In this document: piece by piece, positions 31,269 through 39,749 of the stretch | How the letters are laid out: each line of letters starts with the position of its first letter | Position numbering within the stretch: position 1 is the first letter of the stretch | NCBI GenBank assembly: GCA_027319095.1 | Contig: DAHVNW010000011.1 | Span: forward strand, 1 to 50,170 | DNA from: a bacterium | GTDB taxonomy: Bacteria > SZUA-79 > Acidulodesulfobacterales > Acidulodesulfobacteraceae | DNA length: 50,170 nt | Reading direction: 5' to 3' | The notes under the pieces: model-generated | What the model was told of the DNA's origin: nothing | Databases searched by the model: none | The model's input: the letters and a program-made list of their open reading frames with translations, nothing else | Position numbers and translations under genes: made by a program

Positions 31269-31495
31269 AGATTTTAAATAAATTTTTTATATACCTGATA
31301 GTTTTTTATAAAAAGGTTATATCTCCATCGTTGCCACAAAGCTGCAGATTTTATCCTTCATGCTCCGAATATGCGCTTGAATGTTTCGAATCGTTCGGTT
31401 TTTTTAAGGCTTTATTTCTTTCTTTATATAGAATTATAAGATGCAATCCGTTTTCTAAGGGCGGTTACGACCCCGTCCCGAAACGCGTTTATTAA
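31265..31495 (+). CDS. yidD: Membrane protein insertion efficiency factor YidD
   Basis: A 76-residue protein with the three-cysteine family signature SCRFYPSCSEYALEC and the C-terminal RCNPFSKGGYDPVP. It is thought to assist YidC in membrane insertion. The start overlaps the rnpA stop, so the two are translationally coupled. Confidence 0.96.
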   Translation: MKILNKFFIYLIVFYKKVISPSLPQSCRFYPSCSEYALECFESFGFFKALFLSLYRIIRCNPFSKGGYDPVPKRVY

Positions 31496-31523
31496 TAATT
31501 TGATATTATAAATTGGAGTTTTT

Positions 31524-33071
31524 TTGGAAAAAAGAATAATTGTCGCCTCTATTATCTCGTTAGTCTTAATTTTGGTTTGGAGTTACTTTATGCCTCATAC
31601 GGCGACGCGTCAGCCCGCCGTTAAAAAGCATAAGTCTGTTCAGCATATTGCGGTGGCCTCAAAAAAAATTATCCCCATAAAAAAATTAAAAAAAAGACAA
31701 AAATCAATAAGTATATCGAAGTCCGTTCAAAATATCGGTAAAATTTCATATAAAGAAAAAAAAATTTATGCATCCTTTAATAAATTTACCGGAGCAGTTT
31801 CGACTTTAGAGCTTTTGAACTATTCCTACGGCGAAAAAAATTTACGAAATAAAGTTAATCTTGGAAATTCGAATAAAATTCCTGAAATCGTAAATTTTAT
31901 TCCAAAACATAACGCCTTACCCGTAAAGCTCATAAAAATAGTTAAAAATACCGGTTCGGTAAAATTTGTTTATAATATCGGAAATAAGTTGATGTTAACT
32001 AAACAATACCGGTTTTTAAACGGGAAATATCTTTTTCAAAATACCGTTTATTTTAAGAATCTTACCGATAAACCTGCTACTTTTAAAGGTTTTTTTGTAC
32101 TGTCCGCCGGATTAAAGCCGTCTGACGCTAAAAGCGAGGATTATATTAATTTTGCTCCGGCTGTTTACATCAATAAAAGTCTTATAACTCCGGCTATTGA
32201 TAAAAAAAATAGCTACAGCGGGAAAATTTCATTTGCCGGTTTTAATTCAAAATACTTTCTTTTGTCCGTTATTTCCCCGGGTTCTAATATTTCGGTCAAA
32301 AAAAATGGTAATTTTGTTTCTTTCTTAATTCCTGAGCGAGTATCGGTTTCACCGGATAAAACCGAAGCCGTTTCTTTAAAGATATACGGAGGCCCAAAAA
32401 AACTGTCCCTGCTTACCCCTTTAAACCACAATCTAAACACTACTTTAAATTTCGGCTTTTTCGGCTTTTTTTCCATAATCCTGCTACATATACTCGAATT
32501 TTTTTTCGGTTTTGTCCACAATTACGGCCTTGCAATTATACTTCTTGTCATAGCCATCAGGATTGTATTTTATCCTCTTACCTATACAGGCTTTAAATCT
32601 ATGAAGCAGATGCAGAAATTAACTCCCAGAATTAACGAAATGCGTGAAAGATATAAAGACAACAAAGCCGAATTAAATAAAAAAATTATGGAGCTTTATA
32701 AAGAAAGCAAAGTGAATCCATTTGGAGGCTGTCTGCCCATGCTTCTTCAAATTCCGGTTTTTTACGGCCTTTATATGACTCTTTTGATGTCGATACAGCT
32801 AAGAAATGCCCCTTTTATTTTTTGGATCCATAATCTTTCCATTCAAGACCCGTATTATATTTTGCCGATTCTAATGGGTCTTACCATGCTTCTTTCTCAA
32901 AAAATGAACCCTATGGTCGGAGATCCGGCACAGGCTAAAATTATGCTGATTCTCCCGATAGTCTTTACTTTTATTTTTATTCATTTTCCCGCCGGACTCC
33001 TTTTATATTGGACGGTAAACAATATTTTAACGATTGCCCAGCAATATATTATTAATAAAAAATTCGCATAA
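31524..33071 (+). CDS. yidC: Membrane protein insertase YidC
   Basis: A 515-residue insertase of Gram-negative type: one N-terminal membrane helix, a large periplasmic beta-sandwich (about residues 60-300), then five C-terminal helices. Conserved parts are GLAIILLVIAIRIVFYPLTY, the cytosolic MKQMQKLTPRINEMRERYKD coiled hairpin and NPFGGCLPMLLQIPVFYGLY. The start is a TTG (31524-31526) after GGAG. No jag/khpB gene follows; mnmE comes next. Confidence 0.96.
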   Translation: MEKRIIVASIISLVLILVWSYFMPHTATRQPAVKKHKSVQHIAVASKKIIPIKKLKKRQKSISISKSVQNIGKISYKEKKIYASFNKFTGAVSTLELLNYSYGEKNLRNKVNLGNSNKIPEIVNFIPKHNALPVKLIKIVKNTGSVKFVYNIGNKLMLTKQYRFLNGKYLFQNTVYFKNLTDKPATFKGFFVLSAGLKPSDAKSEDYINFAPAVYINKSLITPAIDKKNSYSGKISFAGFNSKYFLLSVISPGSNISVKKNGNFVSFLIPERVSVSPDKTEAVSLKIYGGPKKLSLLTPLNHNLNTTLNFGFFGFFSIILLHILEFFFGFVHNYGLAIILLVIAIRIVFYPLTYTGFKSMKQMQKLTPRINEMRERYKDNKAELNKKIMELYKESKVNPFGGCLPMLLQIPVFYGLYMTLLMSIQLRNAPFIFWIHNLSIQDPYYILPILMGLTMLLSQKMNPMVGDPAQAKIMLILPIVFTFIFIHFPAGLLLYWTVNNILTIAQQYIINKKFA

Positions 33072-33080
33072 TTTCGTTTT

Positions 33081-34505
33081 ATGTCTGCAATGTCTTCTTT
33101 ATCGCGTGAAATAGATACTATTTGCGCCGTTTCTTCGCCTTCTGGAGAAGGCGCAATAAGCATTATAAGAGCATCGGGCAAAGACTGCCTTAATATTTTA
33201 AATAAAATTTTTAGGCCATACGAAAAAAATCTTTCCAAAATAAAATCCCGTTATTTTTATGCAGGACAAATTTTTGATTTTCAAACCGCATCCAATATAG
33301 ACGAAGCCGCATGCGTTTTTATAAAAGGTCCAAACTCTTATACCGGCGAAGATATGTTTGAAATATATCCACACGGAGGAATATTTAACACCAAATATAT
33401 TTTGGAAATAATTCTTAAATCGGGGGCCAGACTTGCATTAAACGGGGAGTTTACAAAAAGAGCTTATTTAAACAATAAGATAAATCTTTTGGAAGCGGAA
33501 GCCGTCTTAGAAATTATTAAAGCAAACTCCTTAAAAACTTTAGTTATTGCAAATAACGAATTAGGAGGGCTTTTAGAAAAAAAAATTAAAGAAATTAAAG
33601 AAAGCTATATTTACATTCTTGCCTCTGTCGAGGCGTTAATAGATTTTCCCGACGAAGTATTCGAAAATATCGACTCGGATTTATTAAATAAAGCAGGCGA
33701 AGCGGAACAGGCGCTCACATATTTAATCGATTCGTATAAAAATTACGAGCTAAATAAAGCCGGTTTCAGCGTCGTTATAGCCGGCGCTCCAAATGCGGGG
33801 AAATCAAACATATTAAACAGGATAACGGGAAAAGACAGGGCTATAGTGTCGGACGTTCCCGGAACCACAAGGGATTATATAGAGGAAAATCTTTTTTTGT
33901 TCAATAAGCCTGTTAAAATTATAGATACCGCCGGTTTGAGAGAAACCATGGAATTATTGGAATCAAAGGGCGTGGAGCGAAGTTACGGCCAAATCAAAAA
34001 TTCCGATGCAGTTTTATATATATTAGATATAAACGATTTAAACGAAGATAAAATTTTAAAAGAAACATTTGATATGTTTGAAGATAAAAAAGATAATTTA
34101 ATTCCTATAGTAAATAAAACGGATACTGTTAACAAAAAAGATTTAGACGCTGCCGAAGAGAAGGTTTTGCAATTATTCGAATTTAAAAATAAACCCGTTT
34201 TTATCAGCGCTAAAACCGGTTCAGGTTTCGAAACGATGAAAAAAGAATTGTATGACGTTATCTTAAGAGTTGAGGGCGGGGTTAAAAACGACGTAGGAAT
34301 TACTACGTTGCGTCAAAAAAATTTAATAGTAAAATCCTTAGAACTTTTATCGAGCGCTAAAGATAAGTTTATTGCAGGACGGCCGTTAGAAATAATATCG
34401 TTAGATTTAAGGGAAGGCATTAATGCGCTCGACGAGATAGTGGGCGAAGTAACTAGCGAAGATGTTCTCGACGTTCTTTTTAAAGAATTTTGTATAGGAA
34501 AATAA
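33081..34505 (+). CDS. mnmE: tRNA modification GTPase MnmE
   Basis: A 474-residue GTPase that, with MnmG, puts an aminomethyl-type group on U34 of certain tRNAs. The N-terminal tetrahydrofolate-binding domain has TICAVSSPSGEGAISIIRASG. The GTPase domain has GAPNAGKSNILN, VPGTTRDYIEE, DTAGLRE, and NKTD for guanine. The invariant C-terminal FCIGK is intact, including the cysteine required for modification. It is adjacent to mnmG as in most bacteria. Confidence 0.97.
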   Translation: MSAMSSLSREIDTICAVSSPSGEGAISIIRASGKDCLNILNKIFRPYEKNLSKIKSRYFYAGQIFDFQTASNIDEAACVFIKGPNSYTGEDMFEIYPHGGIFNTKYILEIILKSGARLALNGEFTKRAYLNNKINLLEAEAVLEIIKANSLKTLVIANNELGGLLEKKIKEIKESYIYILASVEALIDFPDEVFENIDSDLLNKAGEAEQALTYLIDSYKNYELNKAGFSVVIAGAPNAGKSNILNRITGKDRAIVSDVPGTTRDYIEENLFLFNKPVKIIDTAGLRETMELLESKGVERSYGQIKNSDAVLYILDINDLNEDKILKETFDMFEDKKDNLIPIVNKTDTVNKKDLDAAEEKVLQLFEFKNKPVFISAKTGSGFETMKKELYDVILRVEGGVKNDVGITTLRQKNLIVKSLELLSSAKDKFIAGRPLEIISLDLREGINALDEIVGEVTSEDVLDVLFKEFCIGK

Positions 34506-34515
34506 GGCAGCTGTT

Positions 34516-36321
34516 ATGGATAAAAAATATGGAGACAATTTTTTCGACGTTGTAGTCGTCGGCAGCGGACATGCCGGAATAGAAGCTTGCCTTGCTTCGT
34601 CGCGCATGGGTTTAAAGACGGCGGCTGTTACGGTTAATTTAGACAATATCGGACAGATGTCTTGCAACCCTGCGATAGGAGGGCTGGCTAAAGGCCATCT
34701 CGTTAGGGAAATAGACGCGCTCGGCGGCGAGATGGGAAGGGCTATAGATAAAACGGGCATTCAGTTTAGGACGCTTAATACTAAAAAAGGGCCTGCCGTC
34801 AGGTCGTCCCGGGCGCAAGCGGATATGTTCCGCTATAAAACCTACATGAAAAACGTCCTTGAGAATGCTCAAAACTTAACGCTGATACAATCCATGGCCG
34901 ATGCGCTTATCGTCGAAAACGGAAAAGCATGCGGAGTAATTTTATGGACGGGCGAAAAACTATATTCTAACGTTGTTATCTTAACTACCGGAACATTTTT
35001 AAGAGGACTTATACATATAGGTCTTTTTAATTATAATGCAGGAAGGGCGGGAGATTTTGCCTCAAATAATCTTTCCTTAAGCCTGCTTGAAAACGGTCTT
35101 GAGCTTGGCAGGTTGAAGACCGGAACTACGCCTAGATTAGACGGCAGAACTATAGATTTTTCGGAACTAGAGGAACAAAAAGGGGAAGACGATTTTATTC
35201 CTTTTTCGATAAGCAACGAAAAAATATATAATAGCATAAGCTGTTATATAACATATACGAATAAAAACACGCACGGCGTAATTTTAAAAGATTTGGATAA
35301 ATCCCCTTTATATTGCGGGGTTATAAAGGGTACTGGACCAAGATATTGCCCTTCTATAGAAGATAAGGTAGTCAGGTTCAAAGATAAAGAAAGACACCAG
35401 ATATTTTTGGAAAGGGAAAGCTTAGGCTCCATAGAATATTATCCTAACGGACTTTCGACCAGCCTGCCTTTAAATACGCAGCTTAATTTTTTAAGAACCA
35501 TTAAAGGACTGGAAAACGTAAAGATTATGAGACCGGGATACGCTATAGAATATGATTATGTCTTGCCGGTTCAGCTTAACCGCTCGCTTGAAGCTAAAAA
35601 AATAGATAATCTTTTTTTAGCCGGACAGATAAACGGAACGTCCGGTTATGAAGAGGCGGCGGCCCAGGGCATTATGGCTGGAATTAACGCCGTTATGAAA
35701 ATTAAGGATAAAAAGCCTTTAATACTTGGAAGAGACGAAGCGTATATAGGGGTTTTAATAGACGATTTAATTACGCTCGGAACGGCCGAGCCTTATAGAA
35801 TGTTTACGTCTCGCGCCGAATACAGGCTTTTACTGCGCGAAGACAATGCGGATTTTAGGCTTTGCGAATATGGAAAAAATATCGGATTGCTTGACGAGGA
35901 AAGATATTCGACATATAAAGAGAGGCTTTTCCGATTTAACGAGTTAATTGCTTTTTTGAAAAATTACGAAAACGGAAAATATTACCTTTTGTTAAAGCGT
36001 CCCGATTTTTCCACAGAAAATCTTATCGAAGAAGTTGGAAATAAAATAGATAAATTCACAAGGGATACAATTAACAGAGCCGGACTTTTTATTAAATACG
36101 AGGGTTATATTAGCAGGCAAAAGGATGAAATAGAGCGGTTAAAAAAATTTGAAGACGTTGCGATAGACGACTGCGCCGATTTTAACTCAATACCGGGTTT
36201 ATCGATTGAAGCCGTAGAGAAACTCAATAAAAATAAACCCCGCACTATCGCCGAAGCAAGCAAGATATCAGGTATAACCCCCGCCGCAATCGGCATTTTA
36301 TTAATGAGGCGCCGAAAATAG
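34516..36321 (+). CDS. mnmG: tRNA uridine-5-carboxymethylaminomethyl synthase MnmG
   Basis: A 601-residue FAD enzyme, partner of MnmE. The FAD motif is VVVVGSGHAGIEACLASSRMG; the next is SCNPAIGGLAKGHLVREIDALGG, carrying the catalytic cysteine region. GRLKTGTTPRLD and GYEEAAAQGIMAGINA are also conserved, as is the C-terminal IPGLSIEAVEKL element. It starts 10 bp after mnmE. Confidence 0.97.
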   Translation: MDKKYGDNFFDVVVVGSGHAGIEACLASSRMGLKTAAVTVNLDNIGQMSCNPAIGGLAKGHLVREIDALGGEMGRAIDKTGIQFRTLNTKKGPAVRSSRAQADMFRYKTYMKNVLENAQNLTLIQSMADALIVENGKACGVILWTGEKLYSNVVILTTGTFLRGLIHIGLFNYNAGRAGDFASNNLSLSLLENGLELGRLKTGTTPRLDGRTIDFSELEEQKGEDDFIPFSISNEKIYNSISCYITYTNKNTHGVILKDLDKSPLYCGVIKGTGPRYCPSIEDKVVRFKDKERHQIFLERESLGSIEYYPNGLSTSLPLNTQLNFLRTIKGLENVKIMRPGYAIEYDYVLPVQLNRSLEAKKIDNLFLAGQINGTSGYEEAAAQGIMAGINAVMKIKDKKPLILGRDEAYIGVLIDDLITLGTAEPYRMFTSRAEYRLLLREDNADFRLCEYGKNIGLLDEERYSTYKERLFRFNELIAFLKNYENGKYYLLLKRPDFSTENLIEEVGNKIDKFTRDTINRAGLFIKYEGYISRQKDEIERLKKFEDVAIDDCADFNSIPGLSIEAVEKLNKNKPRTIAEASKISGITPAAIGILLMRRRK

Positions 36322-36366
36322 AACGTAAACTATTAATAAAAATATTGCGCCAGGTTCCTTGAAATG

Positions 36367-36375
36367 TGCTATAAT
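36367..36375 (+). promoter_or_regulatory. Extended -10 promoter for the molybdopterin oxidoreductase leader
   Basis: TGCTATAAT (TGnTATAAT) at 36367-36375. A weak -35 (TTGCGC) lies about 19 bp upstream of the TATAAT. Transcription would begin near 36382, giving a leader of about 112 nt before the ATG at 36495. Confidence 0.5.
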
Positions 36376-36395
36376 AATTCCATATAACATATAAA

Positions 36396-36481
36396 GGTTG
36401 ATTATCCTCCGGCCTATATTTCGCGGCAAAATAATCAATTTATTGAATAATTATTTAAAAAAAGGTTTTGAAGCCTTTTTT
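36396..36481 (+). promoter_or_regulatory. Structured leader with terminator-like hairpin
   Basis: Two hairpins lie in the leader. The first has a perfect 8-bp stem, TTGATTAT (36398-36405) with ATAATCAA (36431-36438), extendable by G-U pairs, around a 25-nt internal region rich in C and G that can itself pair (GCC with GGC). The second, AAAAAAGG (36458-36465) with CCTTTTTT (36474-36481), resembles an intrinsic terminator just before the start codon. Together they suggest attenuation, perhaps a metal- or cofactor-responsive switch. No known riboswitch class was recognised. Confidence 0.4.
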
Positions 36482-36494
36482 CGATTAATTAAAA

Positions 36495-38510
36495 ATGGAA
36501 ATATGCTATTCCGTATGTCCGCACGACTGTCCAGACACCTGTTCGTTGACGGCTGAAAAGGGAGAGGACGGCAAGATAACAAAAGTCTCCGGGAACCGGG
36601 ACCATCCGGTTACCAAAGGCGTTATATGCGAAAAGGTTCGCGCTTACCCCGAAAGAATCTATAGTCCGTCGCGGCTGCTATACCCTATGAAAAGAGTAGG
36701 GGAAAAAGGTGCAGGCGAGTTTGAAAGAATAACCTGGGAAGATGCTATTGAAATTATAACGGCACGCTGGAAAGAACTTATCTCGAAATTCGGTTCCGAA
36801 AGCATATTGCCTTATTCCTACGGAGGAACGGAAGGCATTATCAATAAATCCGTTATGGACAGGCGTTTTTTCCATAAGCTCGGCGCCACCTTGCTTGACC
36901 GCACAATCTGCTCAGCCGCCGGTTCGCTTGGCTACCAGCTTGCCTACGGAAGCTCGATAGGCATAAATCCATTAGACTCCGTTAATTCAAAACTTGTTGC
37001 ATTCTGGGGAATTAATGCTTTAGATACCAATATGCATCAGGCTATTCTTGCCGACAACGCCCGAAAGAACGGGGCTAAAATAATAGCGATAGACGTCCAT
37101 AAAAACAAAACCGCAAATTGGGCAGACGATTTTTATATGATAATGCCGGGTTCCGACGGTGCGCTCGCCTTGTGCCTTGCCAACATAATAATTCAAAACG
37201 GCCTGGCGGACGAAGAGTTTTTAACTAAAAGTGCACTCGGTTTTAAAGAGTTTAAAACGAAAGCCTTGGAATATCCGCCAGAACGCGCTGCAGGTTTAAC
37301 CGGTCTTACGGAAAACAGGCTTAAAGAGCTGGCTTATTCCTTTGCGGAAACGAAACATAGTTTTATCCGCATAGGAAACGGGCTTCAGCATCATAATAAC
37401 GGCGGAGTAAACACATGGCTCATATCGCTTCTTCCCGCCATTACCGGTGCGTGGAAATATAAAGGCGGAGGCGCTTTGAGATCTAGTTCCGGATATTTTC
37501 CGCTTAACGACGATGCTTTAAAAAGACCGGATTTGCTTAAAAAAACTGTAAGGACGGTAAATATGGTTCAACTCGGTAAGATCTTATGCCAACTTAATCC
37601 GCCCGTTCGTTCCCTTTACGTTTACAACAGCAATCCAGCGGTGGTTGCGCCCAACCAAAACTTGGTAATGAAAGGGCTTGCCAGGGAAGACCTTTTTACC
37701 GTCGTTCACGAGCAGATGATGACGGAAACGGCAAGATGGGCAGACATTATACTTCCCGCAACAACGAGTTTCGAACATAAAGACCTTTACGCAAGCTATT
37801 GGCATCTTTCCCTCCAATGGGCAGACGCCGTAATTTCCCCGATTGGCGAAGCCAAGTCAAACGCGGATGTTTTTAAAATGCTGGCAAAAGCTTTTGAATT
37901 TAAAGAGCCGTGCTTCAACGACGGCGAAGAGGAAATAGCGATTCAGGCGCTCGATCTTCCATACTGGCGCAATCAGGGAATCACTTTCGAAAGACTGAAA
38001 AAAGAAAGGTTTATAATGTTGAAGGATTACGGTTTGCCTTATGCGAACGGCAGCCGGTTTACAGCTTCAGGCAGAATAGAGTTTAAAAGCGAAAAATTTT
38101 CGAAATGCGGGCTTGACGAAATACCGGATTATTCGCCTCCAGCCCCATCTCTTCCCCTTACGCTTGTTGCGCCCCCCAATCACTTTTTTTTAAATTCCAC
38201 GTTTGCCAACGTTGCATCGCTTAAAAAAAAGGCCATAGAACCGCTTTTGGAAATTAACCCAATAGACGCGCAAAGCAGGGGCATAAAAGACGGCGATGCG
38301 GTTAAAATCGAAAATAAGCTGGGCGCGGTAGTCTTAAAGGCAAAAGTTGTAAATTCAGTTTTACCGGGCGTGGTAGTATCGCAGGGCTTGTGGTGGAGGG
38401 AAGACTATAAAAACGGATTCGGGATAAATTCTTTGACGCAGGACGACTTGTCCGACATAGGGGGCGGTGCTACTTTTTTTTCGACTTCCGTTGAAATTGC
38501 AAGGGCATAA
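36495..38510 (+). CDS. Molybdopterin oxidoreductase (BisC/formate-dehydrogenase-like)
   Basis: A 671-residue catalytic subunit of the DMSO reductase superfamily. The N-terminal [4Fe-4S] motif is CYSVCPHDCPDTC with a fourth cysteine in GVICEKVRAYPERIYSP. The candidate metal-ligand region is LDRTICSAAGSLGYQLAYG, where the cysteine is the likely molybdenum ligand. Pterin-binding segments YNSNPAVVAPNQ, ETARWADIILPATTSFEHKD, and the C-terminal NPIDAQSRGIKDGDAVKIEN are present. The substrate cannot be told. No twin-arginine signal is visible, so it is probably cytosolic. No partner iron-sulfur or membrane subunit gene follows. Confidence 0.85.
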   Translation: MEICYSVCPHDCPDTCSLTAEKGEDGKITKVSGNRDHPVTKGVICEKVRAYPERIYSPSRLLYPMKRVGEKGAGEFERITWEDAIEIITARWKELISKFGSESILPYSYGGTEGIINKSVMDRRFFHKLGATLLDRTICSAAGSLGYQLAYGSSIGINPLDSVNSKLVAFWGINALDTNMHQAILADNARKNGAKIIAIDVHKNKTANWADDFYMIMPGSDGALALCLANIIIQNGLADEEFLTKSALGFKEFKTKALEYPPERAAGLTGLTENRLKELAYSFAETKHSFIRIGNGLQHHNNGGVNTWLISLLPAITGAWKYKGGGALRSSSGYFPLNDDALKRPDLLKKTVRTVNMVQLGKILCQLNPPVRSLYVYNSNPAVVAPNQNLVMKGLAREDLFTVVHEQMMTETARWADIILPATTSFEHKDLYASYWHLSLQWADAVISPIGEAKSNADVFKMLAKAFEFKEPCFNDGEEEIAIQALDLPYWRNQGITFERLKKERFIMLKDYGLPYANGSRFTASGRIEFKSEKFSKCGLDEIPDYSPPAPSLPLTLVAPPNHFFLNSTFANVASLKKKAIEPLLEINPIDAQSRGIKDGDAVKIENKLGAVVLKAKVVNSVLPGVVVSQGLWWREDYKNGFGINSLTQDDLSDIGGGATFFSTSVEIARA

Positions 38511-38582
38511 ATATTTAAATTAAAACGGTTATTAAAATAAATTTATGGATTTTAACGTTATGTCAACAATTATTTGATTGGT

Positions 38583-39212
38583 TTAGCCTAAATTAACGGC
38601 TTCCGTATTTTCTAAAGATAAGATATAGTTTTTCAACGAACCGAAACAATCCCTCAGCGTTTCCTTGCTCTGATTTGATTTTGACATCATTATGCAACCC
38701 TCGAAAGATGCTATAATAAAGCTGCTTATAGAAGATATGCCGGAATTCGCGCGTAGTATTCCGGCATCTTTGGCCTTTTGAAGACCTGTTTCTAAAAAGG
38801 AGCGCCAGATAGCTATCACGCCGGCGGTATGTTCGGCGAGTATGGCGTCTTTGGCTGATATTTCGAGGATTAAATTTCCGAGAGGACATCCAGTTTTGGA
38901 CAATCTCTCGGCATTGCTGTTGTAAATGCCGTCTATAACAAGACACAGGGCTTTAAGGGGGTCGTCGGACTTGTAAAAGTTTCCCCAGACGGATTGGTAA
39001 TGAGGTTTTATAACCTCATCTATAACGGCGACGGCAATATCTTTTTTCGATTTAAAATAGTAGTAAATACAGCCTTTGGTCGCACCTATTTTAGAAAGTA
39101 TATCCTGCATCCCGGTATCTTCGTACCCTTTTTCCAGCATAAGTTCGAAGGCTGCATTTACTATTTCTTTCCTTCTCGCATCCTTTTTGCCTTTATCTTT
39201 TTTTTCCCTCAT
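38583..39212 (-). CDS. TetR family regulator, thiol-rich (first of two paralogues)
   Basis: About 209 residues from the ATG at 39212; an upstream in-frame start (39248) would add 12 and lies inside the dsrE ribosome region, so it is less likely. The N-terminal helix-turn-helix reads EIVNAAFELMLEKGYEDTG and IGATKGCIYYYFKSKKDIA. The ligand domain has TGCPLGNLILEISAKD and SFEGCIMMSKS. It shares five aligned cysteines with the paralogue at 44074 (in GCIYY, LCLVIDG, GCPLGN, EGCIM, CF). It starts 39 bp after dsrE, downstream of the operator-bearing promoter at 39.7 kb, so it is probably autoregulated. Confidence 0.9.
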   Translation of the reverse strand: MREKKDKGKKDARRKEIVNAAFELMLEKGYEDTGMQDILSKIGATKGCIYYYFKSKKDIAVAVIDEVIKPHYQSVWGNFYKSDDPLKALCLVIDGIYNSNAERLSKTGCPLGNLILEISAKDAILAEHTAGVIAIWRSFLETGLQKAKDAGILRANSGISSISSFIIASFEGCIMMSKSNQSKETLRDCFGSLKNYILSLENTEAVNLG

Positions 39213-39251
39213 TATTGTTAAGTTACATTTTTTAAAAAAGAAATGCAAGTT

Positions 39252-39602
39252 TTAAAATGTCATAGGCTGGTAGCCTTCCGCCATTAATTCGGCAATTCTC
39301 TGGCCAGCATGAACAAGTTCCGCTTTTTTTTCCTGAAGAACTTTTGATACGCCAAAACCTTCGGCAACGAAAACGCACGCTTGCGGAATTATATTGTTTT
39401 TCAGTACCTCGCCGTAAGCTTCGAGGATTTCCTTATCGCCGGTTTTTGCTATAAAATCTTCGCTTGGACCGAAAAGCATGAGTTTAACATCCTCGAAAGC
39501 CCCGCTGCTCTTCGTTCTCCATGCAACGTTAAGACCGAGTTTTACCTTAATCGGGCTGTCCGCGCCGGATAAAATAATAATTAATGCTTTTGCTTTTGCC
39601 AT
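39252..39602 (-). CDS. DsrE family sulfur-carrier-like protein
   Basis: A 116-residue DsrE/DsrF-fold protein: AKALIIILSGADSPIKVKLGL at the start, VKLMLFGPSEDFIAK, and a single conserved cysteine in IIPQACVFVAEGFGV (about residue 79), the position of the persulfide-carrying cysteine in this family. Known relatives move sulfur between proteins. The gene lies first in an operon with the TetR gene and has a decayed paralogue at 44943-45282. Partner specificity cannot be read from sequence. Confidence 0.85.
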   Translation of the reverse strand: MAKAKALIIILSGADSPIKVKLGLNVAWRTKSSGAFEDVKLMLFGPSEDFIAKTGDKEILEAYGEVLKNNIIPQACVFVAEGFGVSKVLQEKKAELVHAGQRIAELMAEGYQPMTF

Positions 39603-39652
39603 AATTGCCTCCTTGTTCGTTTTTAAGGTTTTTGATTAATCTTATATAAAAA

Positions 39653-39697
39653 ATACCAACTGGTTTGTATTTTAATATTTTTAAAAAAATTTGTCAA
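39653..39697 (-). promoter_or_regulatory. TetR-type operator overlapping the dsrE-tetR promoter
   Basis: On the minus strand, TTGACA (39692-39697), a 17-bp spacer and TAAAAT (39669-39674) form a strong promoter. The 18-bp near-palindrome ATACCAACTGGTTTGTAT (39653-39670, plus-strand reading) overlaps the -10 by two bases and would be blocked when bound. The same operator, with one base changed, has the same position at 45948-45965. Confidence 0.75.
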
Positions 39698-39713
39698 ATG
39701 AATTATTTAGATA

Positions 39714-39722
39714 TGATATAAT
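39714..39722 (+). promoter_or_regulatory. Extended -10 promoter for the radical SAM gene
   Basis: TGATATAAT (TGnTATAAT) 27 bp before the TTG start at 39750. It is back to back with the operator-controlled dsrE promoter, whose operator ends 44 bp upstream, so the same regulator could affect both. Confidence 0.45.
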
Positions 39723-39749
39723 TTATCTTATTTTTGTTATACGGCATGT

